Shown one piece after another: positions 14,704 to 22,470 of a DNA stretch of 26,876 nt. The stretch comes from Roseovarius sp. UBA6167. GTDB lineage: Bacteria; Pseudomonadota; Alphaproteobacteria; Rhodobacterales; Rhodobacteraceae. The DNA lies in the NCBI GenBank assembly GCA_002428225.1, contig DIUD01000042.1, positions 1 through 26,876 on the forward strand, given 5' to 3'. The position numbers were made by a program, and so were the translations under genes. Numbering within the stretch: the stretch's first letter is position 1; the number at the start of each line of letters is the position of its first letter. Under the pieces are notes generated by a model, which was not told the origin of the DNA, ran no database searches, and saw nothing but the letters and a program-made list of their open reading frames with translations.

Positions 14704-15558
14704 GTGAACAAGACGCAATTCGGCTCTTCGAGAGAAGAGCTGTCATCGCGCGCAACTGTGTATGCGGACAATTTGTTTGCGGGAAAAACCGTCGTTGTTA
14801 CCGGTGCCGGTGGCGGCCTGGGTCTGGCTATCGCGACCTTGTTCGCCAGGCTGGGTGCCAACCTTGCGATCAACGGGCGCAATGAGGAAAAGCTGGCCTC
14901 GGCAAGGGACTTCCTTAGCGGCTTTGGCGGCAAGGTGCTCGCGACCCCGATGACGATCCGTGATCCCGAGCAGGTCAATGATTTTGTCGCCGAGGTGAAC
15001 CGGACGTACGGGTCGATCGACGTTCTGGTGAACAATGCGGGCGGGCAGTTTCCGCAGGCCGCGCTGGATTTTTCCGTCAAGGGCTGGAACGCGGTCATCG
15101 ACACCAATCTCAACGGCACATGGTATATGATGCAGTCCGCCGCGCGGCACTGGGTGGCGCACAAGCAGCCTGGTTCGATCGTGAATATTGTTGCGGTTAT
15201 CTCGCGGGGCCTGCCGGGGATCGCGCATACATGCGCGGCGCGCGCGGGGGTGATATATCTGTCGAAATCGGTCGCGGTGGAATGGGCTCCCAACAACATC
15301 CGTGTGAACTGCGTGGCGCCGGGCTGCTGTGAGAGCAACGGATTTTACAATTATCCCGAAGACGGCGCGGCCACCTTTGAGGAATCCAATCCGATGCGCC
15401 GTGCCGGGGATGAATGGGATGTAGCCGAGGGTGTTGTCTATATGGCGGCGGATTCGGGAAAGTTCCTGACCGGCGAAGTTCTCAATGTCGATGGTGGTCA
15501 GCAGATGTGGGGTGATCCATGGCCGACAGGCAGACCGGACTATTTCAGAATTTCCTGA
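14704..15558 (+). CDS. SDR-family oxidoreductase resembling peroxisomal trans-2-enoyl-CoA / 2,4-dienoyl-CoA reductases
   Basis: This is a 284-residue Rossmann-fold short-chain dehydrogenase/reductase. The cofactor motif TGAGGGLG is at residues 33-40, NNAGG at 110-114 and the structural Asn at 135 (DTNLNG). The classical YxxxK pair is missing: the aligned segment HTCAARAGV has T176 for Tyr and R180 for Lys. The same HSGAARAGV-like pattern is known in PECR-type enoyl-CoA reductases, so an acyl-CoA substrate is likely. C-terminal VNCVAPG and GEVLNVDGGQQMWG are typical. The start GTG 14704 is chosen because GGGAGGGAG lies six bases upstream; the ATG at 14635 lies in the promoter. This is the first gene of the long operon and is probably repressed by the TetR protein through the operator just upstream. 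Confidence 0.88.
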   Translation: MNKTQFGSSREELSSRATVYADNLFAGKTVVVTGAGGGLGLAIATLFARLGANLAINGRNEEKLASARDFLSGFGGKVLATPMTIRDPEQVNDFVAEVNRTYGSIDVLVNNAGGQFPQAALDFSVKGWNAVIDTNLNGTWYMMQSAARHWVAHKQPGSIVNIVAVISRGLPGIAHTCAARAGVIYLSKSVAVEWAPNNIRVNCVAPGCCESNGFYNYPEDGAATFEESNPMRRAGDEWDVAEGVVYMAADSGKFLTGEVLNVDGGQQMWGDPWPTGRPDYFRIS

Positions 15559-15595
15559 GGCGCAGGGTGAACAGGGGAGGGGAAGCAGCTACTCA

Positions 15596-16405
15596 ATGAC
15601 GACAAAAAGCAAACCAACAGACGGTTATTCCGGTGACCGGCCGATACTGGAATGTGTCGGAATCGAGCGCCGTTTCGGCGGCATCGTCGCCGTGACGGGT
15701 GTGGATATTGTCATTCGCCCAGGTGAGATTTTCGGTCTCGTCGGCCCGAATGGCAGCGGCAAGACCACGCTCACCAATGCGATCACCGGGTTTTATCCGC
15801 CAAACACGGGGACGGTCAGGCTGGCCGGCCAGGACATCACTGGCGCCGCGCCCCACAAGGTTGCCATGCTCGGGGTCGCCCGCACGTTCCAGAACCTCGC
15901 CCTGTTCAACGGGATGAGCGTTCTCGACAACATCCTGCTCGGGCGGCACATCCACATGAATCCGGGCGTTCTGCGCACGGCGCTCTACTGGTGGGCCGCG
16001 CGGCGCGAAGAAATCGAGAACCGCAAGATCGTCGAGGAAGTCATCGAATTCCTTCAGCTGGAAAGCATCCGGCACGAGCTGGTCGATGGTCTTCCGATCG
16101 GGCTGAAAAAGCGGGTCGAACTGGCGCGCGCACTGGTGGCAGAGCCAAAAATGCTGATCCTCGACGAGCCGATGGCCGGCATGAACCAGGAAGAAAAGGG
16201 GTATATGTCCCGCTTCATCCTGGACGCGCGGGCGGAACGCGGCGTCAGCGTGTTGCTGATCGAGCACCATATGGATGTCATCATCGGCATTTGTGACCGG
16301 ATGCTTGCGTTGAACTATGGCGAAATGATCGCCAGCGGCATTCCACGGGAAGTCGTCAAGGATCCTCGGGTCATCGAGGCATATATCGGAGGGTCGCATG
16401 GCTGA
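15596..16405 (+). CDS. ABC transporter ATPase, LivG type
   Basis: This is a 269-residue nucleotide-binding subunit of a branched-chain-amino-acid-type (HAAT) importer. Walker A is GPNGSGKTT at about residues 50-58, the Q-loop lies in GVARTFQNLALF, Walker B is MLILDEPMAGM, and the switch His is in LLIEHHMDVI. The signature motif is degenerate (LPIGLKKRVELARAL instead of LSGGQ), a variation seen in LivG-like subunits. The LivG insertion with VLDNILLGRH followed by an RTALYWW segment is present. The start ATG 15596 follows a GGGGAGGGGAAG tract. Its stop overlaps the ligase start by 8 bp, which indicates coupled translation. It works with LivH, LivM and LivF encoded downstream. Confidence 0.92.
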   Translation: MTTKSKPTDGYSGDRPILECVGIERRFGGIVAVTGVDIVIRPGEIFGLVGPNGSGKTTLTNAITGFYPPNTGTVRLAGQDITGAAPHKVAMLGVARTFQNLALFNGMSVLDNILLGRHIHMNPGVLRTALYWWAARREEIENRKIVEEVIEFLQLESIRHELVDGLPIGLKKRVELARALVAEPKMLILDEPMAGMNQEEKGYMSRFILDARAERGVSVLLIEHHMDVIIGICDRMLALNYGEMIASGIPREVVKDPRVIEAYIGGSHG

Positions 16406-18317
16406 CGGAACGATAACCAATTCTTCCGGTGGTGATACGATCGGCGCATTGCTTGCCCGCAACGCGTCACGCCACGGATCGGAGATCGCGCTTCGCGAAA
16501 AGGCGCGCGGCATCTGGAAGGAAACCACCTGGGCTGAATATACCGAAGAGGTTCTCGAGGCCGCCGCCGGTCTTGAAAAGCTCGGTGTCGGGCCGGGCAA
16601 GGCCGTGCTTATCCTGGGCGACAACCGCGCCCGGCTCTATGCCGGCATGCTCGCGGTCGCGCTGCTCGGGGGTTACGCGATGCCGGCCTATCCGGGCGCG
16701 ACGATCGAAGAGCTTAAGCACTTCCTCGGCGAGGTCGAAATTGTCGCGGCGATTGCAGAAGACCAGGAGCAAGTGGACAAGATCCTGGAGCTGAAGGAAG
16801 CAGGATCCGGGGGCATCGCCCACATCATCTATGACGAGGAGCGCGGTCTTGGGTTCTATAAGGTCGATGGCCTCATGTCCTGGGAGCATTTGATCGAAGT
16901 CGGTCGGCACGACCTCAACGAGGATCCGCGTCGGCGCGAAGGCTTCCTGCATCGGACCGGGCCCGAAGATCCGGCGATTTTCATGCACTCGTCTGGGACG
17001 ACCGGCCAGCCGAAGGGGATCGTTCTGAGCCAGAAGAATGTTATCGCAGCTGTGCGCAACGGTCATGCCGCAGGGGTCTTCGATGAATGCGAAGAAGTCC
17101 TTGCCTATCTGCCGATGGCCTGGGTGGGTGATTATGCCATCACCGTCGCGGCGGCGCTTTCGCTGCGGTTCACCGTGAACGTGCCCGAACGGCAGGAAAC
17201 GGTCATTCGGGACATGCGCGAAATCGCGCCAACCTTCTACCTGGCGGCACCCAGAAGCTGGGATCAGATGCTGACGACGATCCAGGTCGGAATGGAAAAT
17301 TCGACCCGGTTCAAGAAGTGGATTTATCACTTCTTCATGGATCGGGCCATCGCCGCCGAAACACGCAAGTTGAACGGTAAGGGCGGCGGTTTGTTGGAGC
17401 CATTGGGCCGACTGCTGGGCGAGGCCCTCGTCTTCGGTCCGATCAAGGACCAGTTCGGCATGAGTCGCCTGAAGAATGCGTTCACCGGCGGCGAGGCGAT
17501 CGGCGAGGACACATTCGTGTTTTATCGCGCCCTCGGGATCAAGCTGCGCCAGTTCTACGGGCAGACCGAGATCAGCGCGATCAGCGCAATGCAGTCGCCG
17601 AACGAGGTGCGCCTTCATACCGTTGGCAAGCCCGCGCCGGGTGTCGAGGTGAAGATCGACGAGAGCGGCGAGATCCTGTTGCGCTCCGACAGCGTTTTCA
17701 GCGGCTATTTCAACAAACCGGAAGCGAGCGCCGAGGCCCTCGAGGGCGGTTGGCTGCATACGGGCGACGCCGGCTATCTGGAGGATAACGGTCACCTCGT
17801 TGTTCTGGGGCGTGTTTCCGAGGTCATGCACACGGCAAGCGGTGAGCGCTATGTGCCCAACTATATCGAGAACCGGCTGAAATTCAGTCCATACATCAAG
17901 GACGCCGCCGTGATCGGCGCCGGTCTGGACGAACTGACAGCGATGGTCTGCGTGGATTTCGAGGCGGTGGGTCACTGGGCCGAGGTGCATGGTGTTCCAT
18001 ATGTGTCCTATTCCGATCTGTCGCAGCGCGACGAGGTGGCCGAACTTCTGCGCGAGGCGTTCCAACGGGTGAACAAGGTCATCCCCGAGGGACTGCGCAT
18101 GAAGCGTTTCGTCAGCCTTCCCAAGGAGTTCGACCCGGACGATGGAGAAATCACCCGGACAAGGAAACTGCGCCGGAAGGTCGTGCAGGAGCGCTATGCT
18201 GACGTCATCGCGGCACTCTACGACGGCTCGAAAGAGATTCATGTAAGCGTGCAGGTGACTTACGAGAACGGGGAAACAGGGAAGGTCGAAAGAACCCTTC
18301 CCATCAGGGAGGTATAA
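16398..18317 (+). CDS. AMP-forming acyl-CoA synthetase/ligase embedded in the transporter operon
   Basis: This is a 639-residue ANL-superfamily ligase that activates a carboxylic acid to its acyl-AMP and then acyl-CoA, of the long-chain fatty-acid-CoA ligase (FadD15-like) type. The P-loop motif HSSGTTGQPKG is at about residues 197-207, YGQTE at 387-391, and TGDAGYL at 455-461 with the LGRVSEVMHTASGERYVPNYIE hinge. The C-terminal catalytic Lys is probably in TRTRKLRRKVV. The gene overlaps livG by 8 bp, and its stop abuts the livH start (TAAATG), so a soluble ligase is locked into the importer operon. This points to activation of the imported acid on arrival. The substrate (aryl, alicyclic or branched acid) cannot be told from sequence. 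Confidence 0.92.
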   Translation: MADGTITNSSGGDTIGALLARNASRHGSEIALREKARGIWKETTWAEYTEEVLEAAAGLEKLGVGPGKAVLILGDNRARLYAGMLAVALLGGYAMPAYPGATIEELKHFLGEVEIVAAIAEDQEQVDKILELKEAGSGGIAHIIYDEERGLGFYKVDGLMSWEHLIEVGRHDLNEDPRRREGFLHRTGPEDPAIFMHSSGTTGQPKGIVLSQKNVIAAVRNGHAAGVFDECEEVLAYLPMAWVGDYAITVAAALSLRFTVNVPERQETVIRDMREIAPTFYLAAPRSWDQMLTTIQVGMENSTRFKKWIYHFFMDRAIAAETRKLNGKGGGLLEPLGRLLGEALVFGPIKDQFGMSRLKNAFTGGEAIGEDTFVFYRALGIKLRQFYGQTEISAISAMQSPNEVRLHTVGKPAPGVEVKIDESGEILLRSDSVFSGYFNKPEASAEALEGGWLHTGDAGYLEDNGHLVVLGRVSEVMHTASGERYVPNYIENRLKFSPYIKDAAVIGAGLDELTAMVCVDFEAVGHWAEVHGVPYVSYSDLSQRDEVAELLREAFQRVNKVIPEGLRMKRFVSLPKEFDPDDGEITRTRKLRRKVVQERYADVIAALYDGSKEIHVSVQVTYENGETGKVERTLPIREV

Positions 18318-19205
18318 ATGGATTGGGTCTTTCTGGCAGAGCTTGCCCTCAACGGGGCCTTGACGGGCCTGCTCTATTCGTTGTTCGCGATCGGTCTCGT
18401 GCTGATTTACAAGGCATCATCGGTGCCAAATCTGGCGCAGGCTGCCCTGACGATGCTCGGGGCCTATGTGGTTCTCGCGCTCTCGCGCGATGTGGGTCTG
18501 CCGTTGTGGCTGGCCATCATGCTCGCGGCCGTCATCATGTTCGGTTTGGGTTTCGGGATCGAGCGTGTTGCGCTGCGGCGTCTTGCCGGGCGCCCGATCA
18601 TCATGATCCTGATGATGACACTTGGTCTCGACATTTTTCTGCGGGGCACGACGCTGGCGATCTGGGGCGGAACGTCCCGCTCGATCGAGCTGGGGGTCAG
18701 CTATGAACCGCTCTTTGTGGGCGACATGTTCATTAGTCGGATCAACCTTGTCGGCGCCGGGGTCGCGGTCGTGCTTTTTGTTGCCTTCATGCTGTTCTTC
18801 CGGACCCGGACCGGGATCAAGCTGCGCGCGATCGCAGATGATTACATGGCGTCATGGTCGGTCGGCATATCGGTCGAGCGCGGCGTAGGGCTGTCCTGGG
18901 CGCTGGCGTCGGTGGTCGCCCTTGCCGCAGGCGTCATCTGGGGCGAGATTCAGGGCGTCGATCAGGCCCTGTCGCTACTGCTGCTCAAGGGGCTGACAGT
19001 GGCGGTTCTCGGTGGTCTCGACAGTATTCTCGGCGCGGTGGTCGCGGGCATCATTCTCGGCATTATTGAGAATGTCGGTGCCGACTTCCTCGATCCGCTC
19101 GTCGGAGGCGGGAGCCGCGAGCTCATCGTCGCTGCGGTCCTTATCCTGACGGTCATGATCCGTCCGCACGGTTTGTTCGGCCGTCACGATATTGAAAGGG
19201 TATAA
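18318..19205 (+). CDS. ABC transporter permease, LivH type
   Basis: This is a 295-residue inner-membrane permease with about eight hydrophobic segments. The N-terminus GALTGLLYSLFAIGLVLIYK and FGLGFGIERVALRRLAGRP are characteristic of LivH. The cytoplasmic coupling loop is seen in FRTRTGIKLRAIADDYMASWSVGI, and the C-terminus has GLDSILGAVVAGIILGIIENVG. It starts immediately after the ligase stop, with GGGAGG as ribosome site inside the ligase gene. It pairs with the LivM-type subunit 3 bp downstream to form the membrane channel. Confidence 0.92.
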   Translation: MDWVFLAELALNGALTGLLYSLFAIGLVLIYKASSVPNLAQAALTMLGAYVVLALSRDVGLPLWLAIMLAAVIMFGLGFGIERVALRRLAGRPIIMILMMTLGLDIFLRGTTLAIWGGTSRSIELGVSYEPLFVGDMFISRINLVGAGVAVVLFVAFMLFFRTRTGIKLRAIADDYMASWSVGISVERGVGLSWALASVVALAAGVIWGEIQGVDQALSLLLLKGLTVAVLGGLDSILGAVVAGIILGIIENVGADFLDPLVGGGSRELIVAAVLILTVMIRPHGLFGRHDIERV

Positions 19206-19208
19206 GCG

Positions 19209-20282
19209 ATGTTCTATCGACTTTCGGGTGTTTACCACACCAGTTACGCGTCAGACAGCCGAATCTTCAAGGTTCCGGCGGACCGGAACCTTGCGGTGTT
19301 CTTCCTTCTGTTCGGATTGGCGGCGCCATTTATAGTCCCCTCGATTTATTTGAACAGCTACATGCTGCCTTGGTTAATCTGGACGGCGGCGGCGTTGGGG
19401 CTGAACCTGGTGACAGGGTGGGCCGGCCAGCTTCATCTGGGTTATGCAGCGGTCATGGCTGTCGGGGCCTACTCGGCGGTGCATGCAGCACGTTTTGGCG
19501 TGCCGTGGGAGTTTGCCCTGATCATTGGCGGGCTGGCGTCTTCGGTGATCGGCAGCCTGTTTGCCTTTGCCGCGCTGCGCGTGAAAGGGCTGTATCTTGC
19601 GCTCACGACGCTGGCGATGCAGTTCATCATGGACTGGGTTTTGCACCATTCGCCGACGGTCACGGGCGGCTCGCACGCATCGCTGCAATCACCGACGCTG
19701 GCGTTACTGGGGCAGCCGATCACCTCGGATGCCGGCTTTTATTACGTCGCCTTCGGTTGGTGCGTCCTGGTGACGATCTTCATGCTGAACCTCAAGCGCA
19801 CCGGGTTGGGGCGTGCGCTGGTCGCCGTGCGCGAAAAGGACTACGCGGCCGCGATTCTGGGGGTGAACAGTTTCTACTACAAGATCCTGGCCTTTGCGGC
19901 ATCGTCCTTCATTGCCGGGGTGAGCGGCGCCTTGCTGGTTGCGACGTTCTTCTTCCTCGCAACGCCTGAACAGTTCTCTGTCGCGGTGTCGATCCAGGCG
20001 CTCGCAATGGTGATCGTCGGCGGGCTCGGCAGCATCATCGGTTCGTATTTCGGCGTTGCCCTGATCCTGCTCGTGCCGGGTGTGATCAACAACCTTGTTG
20101 CCGCGATCGCGCACACTCTCGGGGCACAGGTCAATGTCGAGACGCTTGCCCATATTCCAAACGCAGCCTACGGCGCGCTGATCGTCATCATCCTTCTGAT
20201 CGAACCGCTGGGGCTTGGAAAGCTATACGGCAACATCAGGGAATATCTGATGGTCTGGCCCTTCGATCAGTTCAGAAAGTAA
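19209..20282 (+). CDS. ABC transporter permease, LivM type
   Basis: This is a 357-residue inner-membrane permease with about nine to ten hydrophobic segments. NLVTGWAGQLHLGYAAVMAVGAY is the hallmark of the LivM family, and the coupling loop is LKRTGLGRALVAVREKDYAAAILGV. A hydrophilic N-terminal extension of about 30 residues precedes the first membrane segment. The C-terminal half has IVGGLGSIIGSYFGVALILLVP. The start ATG 19209 lies 3 bp after the livH stop. It forms the channel with LivH. Confidence 0.92.
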   Translation: MFYRLSGVYHTSYASDSRIFKVPADRNLAVFFLLFGLAAPFIVPSIYLNSYMLPWLIWTAAALGLNLVTGWAGQLHLGYAAVMAVGAYSAVHAARFGVPWEFALIIGGLASSVIGSLFAFAALRVKGLYLALTTLAMQFIMDWVLHHSPTVTGGSHASLQSPTLALLGQPITSDAGFYYVAFGWCVLVTIFMLNLKRTGLGRALVAVREKDYAAAILGVNSFYYKILAFAASSFIAGVSGALLVATFFFLATPEQFSVAVSIQALAMVIVGGLGSIIGSYFGVALILLVPGVINNLVAAIAHTLGAQVNVETLAHIPNAAYGALIVIILLIEPLGLGKLYGNIREYLMVWPFDQFRK

Positions 20283-20288
20283 AGAGAT

Positions 20289-21107
20289 ATGCCCATGCAA
20301 GAAAAAGTCGAAGCCCAGCATATTCTATCGATGAACAGTGTCGAGGTCCTGTACGACAATGTGATGCTGGCGATCAAAGGTGTTTCGATTCAGGTGCCCA
20401 AGGGGGCGATGATCGCGCTTCTGGGTTCGAACGGAGCAGGAAAAAGCACAACCCTCAAGGCGATCAGCGGGCTTCTGAAGGCAGAACGTGGACGCGTCAG
20501 CCGAGGTGAAATCCAGTTCGAAGCAACTGACATTACCGAAATGCTTGCGCAAAACCGCGTGGAGATGGGTATATGTCACGTCATCGAAGGGCGACGTGTC
20601 TTCGAGCATCTCACCCCGGACGAGAACCTGATTGCAGCCGCACCTGCGGGAATGTCGCGCTCGGCGCTCGACGCGGAAAAGGACAAGATATACGACTATT
20701 TTCCCCGTCTGGCCGAGCGCCGCAATTCACATGCCGGCTATCTGTCCGGCGGCGAGCAGCAGATGCTTGCCATCGGGCGTGCCTTGGTGACCCAACCGAG
20801 TCTGTTGATGCTGGATGAGCCGAGCCTCGGCCTCGCGCCGTTCCTGGTGGAGGAAATCTTTGGCATCATCCAGCAGATCAACCAGAAGGAGGGAATGTCG
20901 GTTCTTCTGGTCGAACAGAATGCCCTAGCCGCCCTCGAGATCGTCTCGGAAGGCTATCTGATCGAAAACGGACGGGTGGTCATGCACGGCACAGCCGAAG
21001 CTCTCAAGGCCAATTCCGACATCCAGGAATTCTACCTCGGCGGCGGCGAGGGCATAGATTTCCACGATGTCAAACACTATAGTCGTCGCAAGCGCTGGCT
21101 CAGCTGA
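20289..21107 (+). CDS. ABC transporter ATPase, LivF type
   Basis: This is the second nucleotide-binding subunit of the importer, 272 residues. Walker A is GSNGAGKST at about residues 48-56, the Q-loop region is ICHVIEGRRVFEHLTPDENL (typical LivF), the signature is YLSGGEQQMLAIGRAL, and Walker B is LLMLDEPSLGLAP. Unlike the LivG-type subunit, its signature motif is canonical. A C-terminal tail of about 30 residues (GGGEGIDFHDVKHYSRRKRW) extends beyond the usual LivF end of about 240 residues. The start is ATG 20289, or ATG 20295 two codons later, 6 bp after livM. Confidence 0.92.
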   Translation: MPMQEKVEAQHILSMNSVEVLYDNVMLAIKGVSIQVPKGAMIALLGSNGAGKSTTLKAISGLLKAERGRVSRGEIQFEATDITEMLAQNRVEMGICHVIEGRRVFEHLTPDENLIAAAPAGMSRSALDAEKDKIYDYFPRLAERRNSHAGYLSGGEQQMLAIGRALVTQPSLLMLDEPSLGLAPFLVEEIFGIIQQINQKEGMSVLLVEQNALAALEIVSEGYLIENGRVVMHGTAEALKANSDIQEFYLGGGEGIDFHDVKHYSRRKRWLS

Positions 21108-21138
21108 GGCGCGCTCGGATAATCCACAGGGGAGAAGA

Positions 21139-22380
21139 ATGATGAAGTGTTTTAACAAGGTGCTCGCCGCACTTGCCGTGACCGGGGGTATGCTGTCAGG
21201 CTCTCTGGCGGCGGCAGAGCCGTTCAAGATCGGGATCTGTTACGATCTCAGCAAGGCCTATACCTTTGCCACGCCGCAGGTCTCGCAGGCGGCTATGGAT
21301 CTGGCAAAGCTGATCAACATGAAGGGCGGGATCGGCGGTGAGCCGGTCGAGGTTATCGTCCGTGACCACGGTAACGAGCCGCAGCGCGGCATCGAATGCT
21401 ATTCGAGGCTCAGCCGAGAGGGCGTCTTTGTCTTCGATACGCTGTCCACGCCTGTGTCGCTGGCGGTCCTGCCACGCGCGATGGAAGACGGAAACATTCT
21501 CATGCAGTCACTGGTCGGGCGCGGCGATGCCGTGGACGGCACGGTTTTCGACTGGGTCTATCCGGCCGGCCCGACCTACTGGGGCCAGGCGGCGAACAAT
21601 ATCGGCTATATCAAGCAGTTGCACGATGGCGATCTGACGGGTGTCAAGGTGGCCTTCATCTATCTCGATTACCCGTTCGGTCAGGAACCGATCGAGATCC
21701 TTCAGACGCTCGCGGAAAAGGAGGGCTTCGAGCTTCTGCTCTACCCCGTGCCGCTGCCCGGCAGCGATCAGTCCGGTGCCTGGTCGAAGATGCGCCGCGA
21801 CAATCCCGATCACGTGATCTCGTGGTTGCTCGGCGGTGGCCATGTCGTCGCGTCAAAGGAGATGCAGCGCAATCGCATCCCGATGGACAAGTATATTTCG
21901 GTCAACTGGCTGAACGAAGTGGATATCGCCAATATCGGTGCAGAGGCGGCCACCGGACTGAAGCGCGGCACGAATGTCGTGGGCGGCCCGGATGTGCCCC
22001 TGCGCCTGGAAATCATCAGCGAGCTCTATGACAAGGGGCAGGGTTCGGGTCCGCTGGCGAACACGCAGGACGTTTACTACAATACCGGCCTGGCGATGTA
22101 TTCGATCATGTTCGAGGCTGCGCGCAAGGCCGTCGAGCTTCACGGGCTGCCGATCACGGCGCAATCCTACAAGGCCGGCCTCGAATCGCTCGAAGATTTC
22201 GATGCAAACGGTTTGATGGCACCGATTACCATTACGGCCGAAGACCACGGCGGCGGCGGCAAGACGCGCATCGAGATGTGGGACGGCGAGAGCTGGGTTC
22301 CCCAGACTGACTGGATCGCGGAATATACCGATATCGTCTGGGAAGTGGTCAAGGAAAGTTCATCGAAATACGGGCAATGA
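21139..22380 (+). CDS. Periplasmic substrate-binding protein of HAAT transporter, copy 1
   Basis: This is a 413-residue type I periplasmic binding protein (Peripla_BP_6/LivK-like). The signal peptide is visible: basic MMKCFNK, a hydrophobic stretch, and likely cleavage after SLAAA. The mature protein has two lobes, with segments such as VRDHGNEPQRG, IYLDYPFGQEPIEIL and the Gly-rich EDHGGGGKTRIEMWDGESW near the end. The start ATG 21139 (or 21142) is preceded by GGGGAGAAG; the open frame upstream overlaps livF and is not used. It is the most divergent of three tandem paralogues, for example GICYDLSKAYTF where the others have GYCLDISKSYSF or GFCFDLSKSYTF, so its ligand may differ. Confidence 0.9.
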   Translation: MMKCFNKVLAALAVTGGMLSGSLAAAEPFKIGICYDLSKAYTFATPQVSQAAMDLAKLINMKGGIGGEPVEVIVRDHGNEPQRGIECYSRLSREGVFVFDTLSTPVSLAVLPRAMEDGNILMQSLVGRGDAVDGTVFDWVYPAGPTYWGQAANNIGYIKQLHDGDLTGVKVAFIYLDYPFGQEPIEILQTLAEKEGFELLLYPVPLPGSDQSGAWSKMRRDNPDHVISWLLGGGHVVASKEMQRNRIPMDKYISVNWLNEVDIANIGAEAATGLKRGTNVVGGPDVPLRLEIISELYDKGQGSGPLANTQDVYYNTGLAMYSIMFEAARKAVELHGLPITAQSYKAGLESLEDFDANGLMAPITITAEDHGGGGKTRIEMWDGESWVPQTDWIAEYTDIVWEVVKESSSKYGQ

Positions 22381-22394
22381 CGGTATGATGCCAG

Positions 22395-22425
22395 CAGGCG
22401 CGGTGCATGCGGGGCACTGCGCCTG
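22395..22425 (+). repeat. Intercistronic hairpin after binding protein 1
   Basis: A 12-bp stem (22395-22406 with 22414-22425, one G-U pair) closes a 7-nt loop. It starts 15 bp after the stop. An A-rich rather than a U-rich tract follows, so it is not a standard terminator; it may stabilise or segment the mRNA. Confidence 0.55.
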
Positions 22426-22470
22426 AAAAACAAAGAAACGCCCGCACTCAATTCAAAGGGAGAAAGAAAC

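Noticed and set aside
16467..18242. A 591-codon minus-strand frame opposite the acyl-CoA ligase
   Set aside because: It shows no recognisable motif and is fully explained as the shadow of a well-conserved ligase gene.
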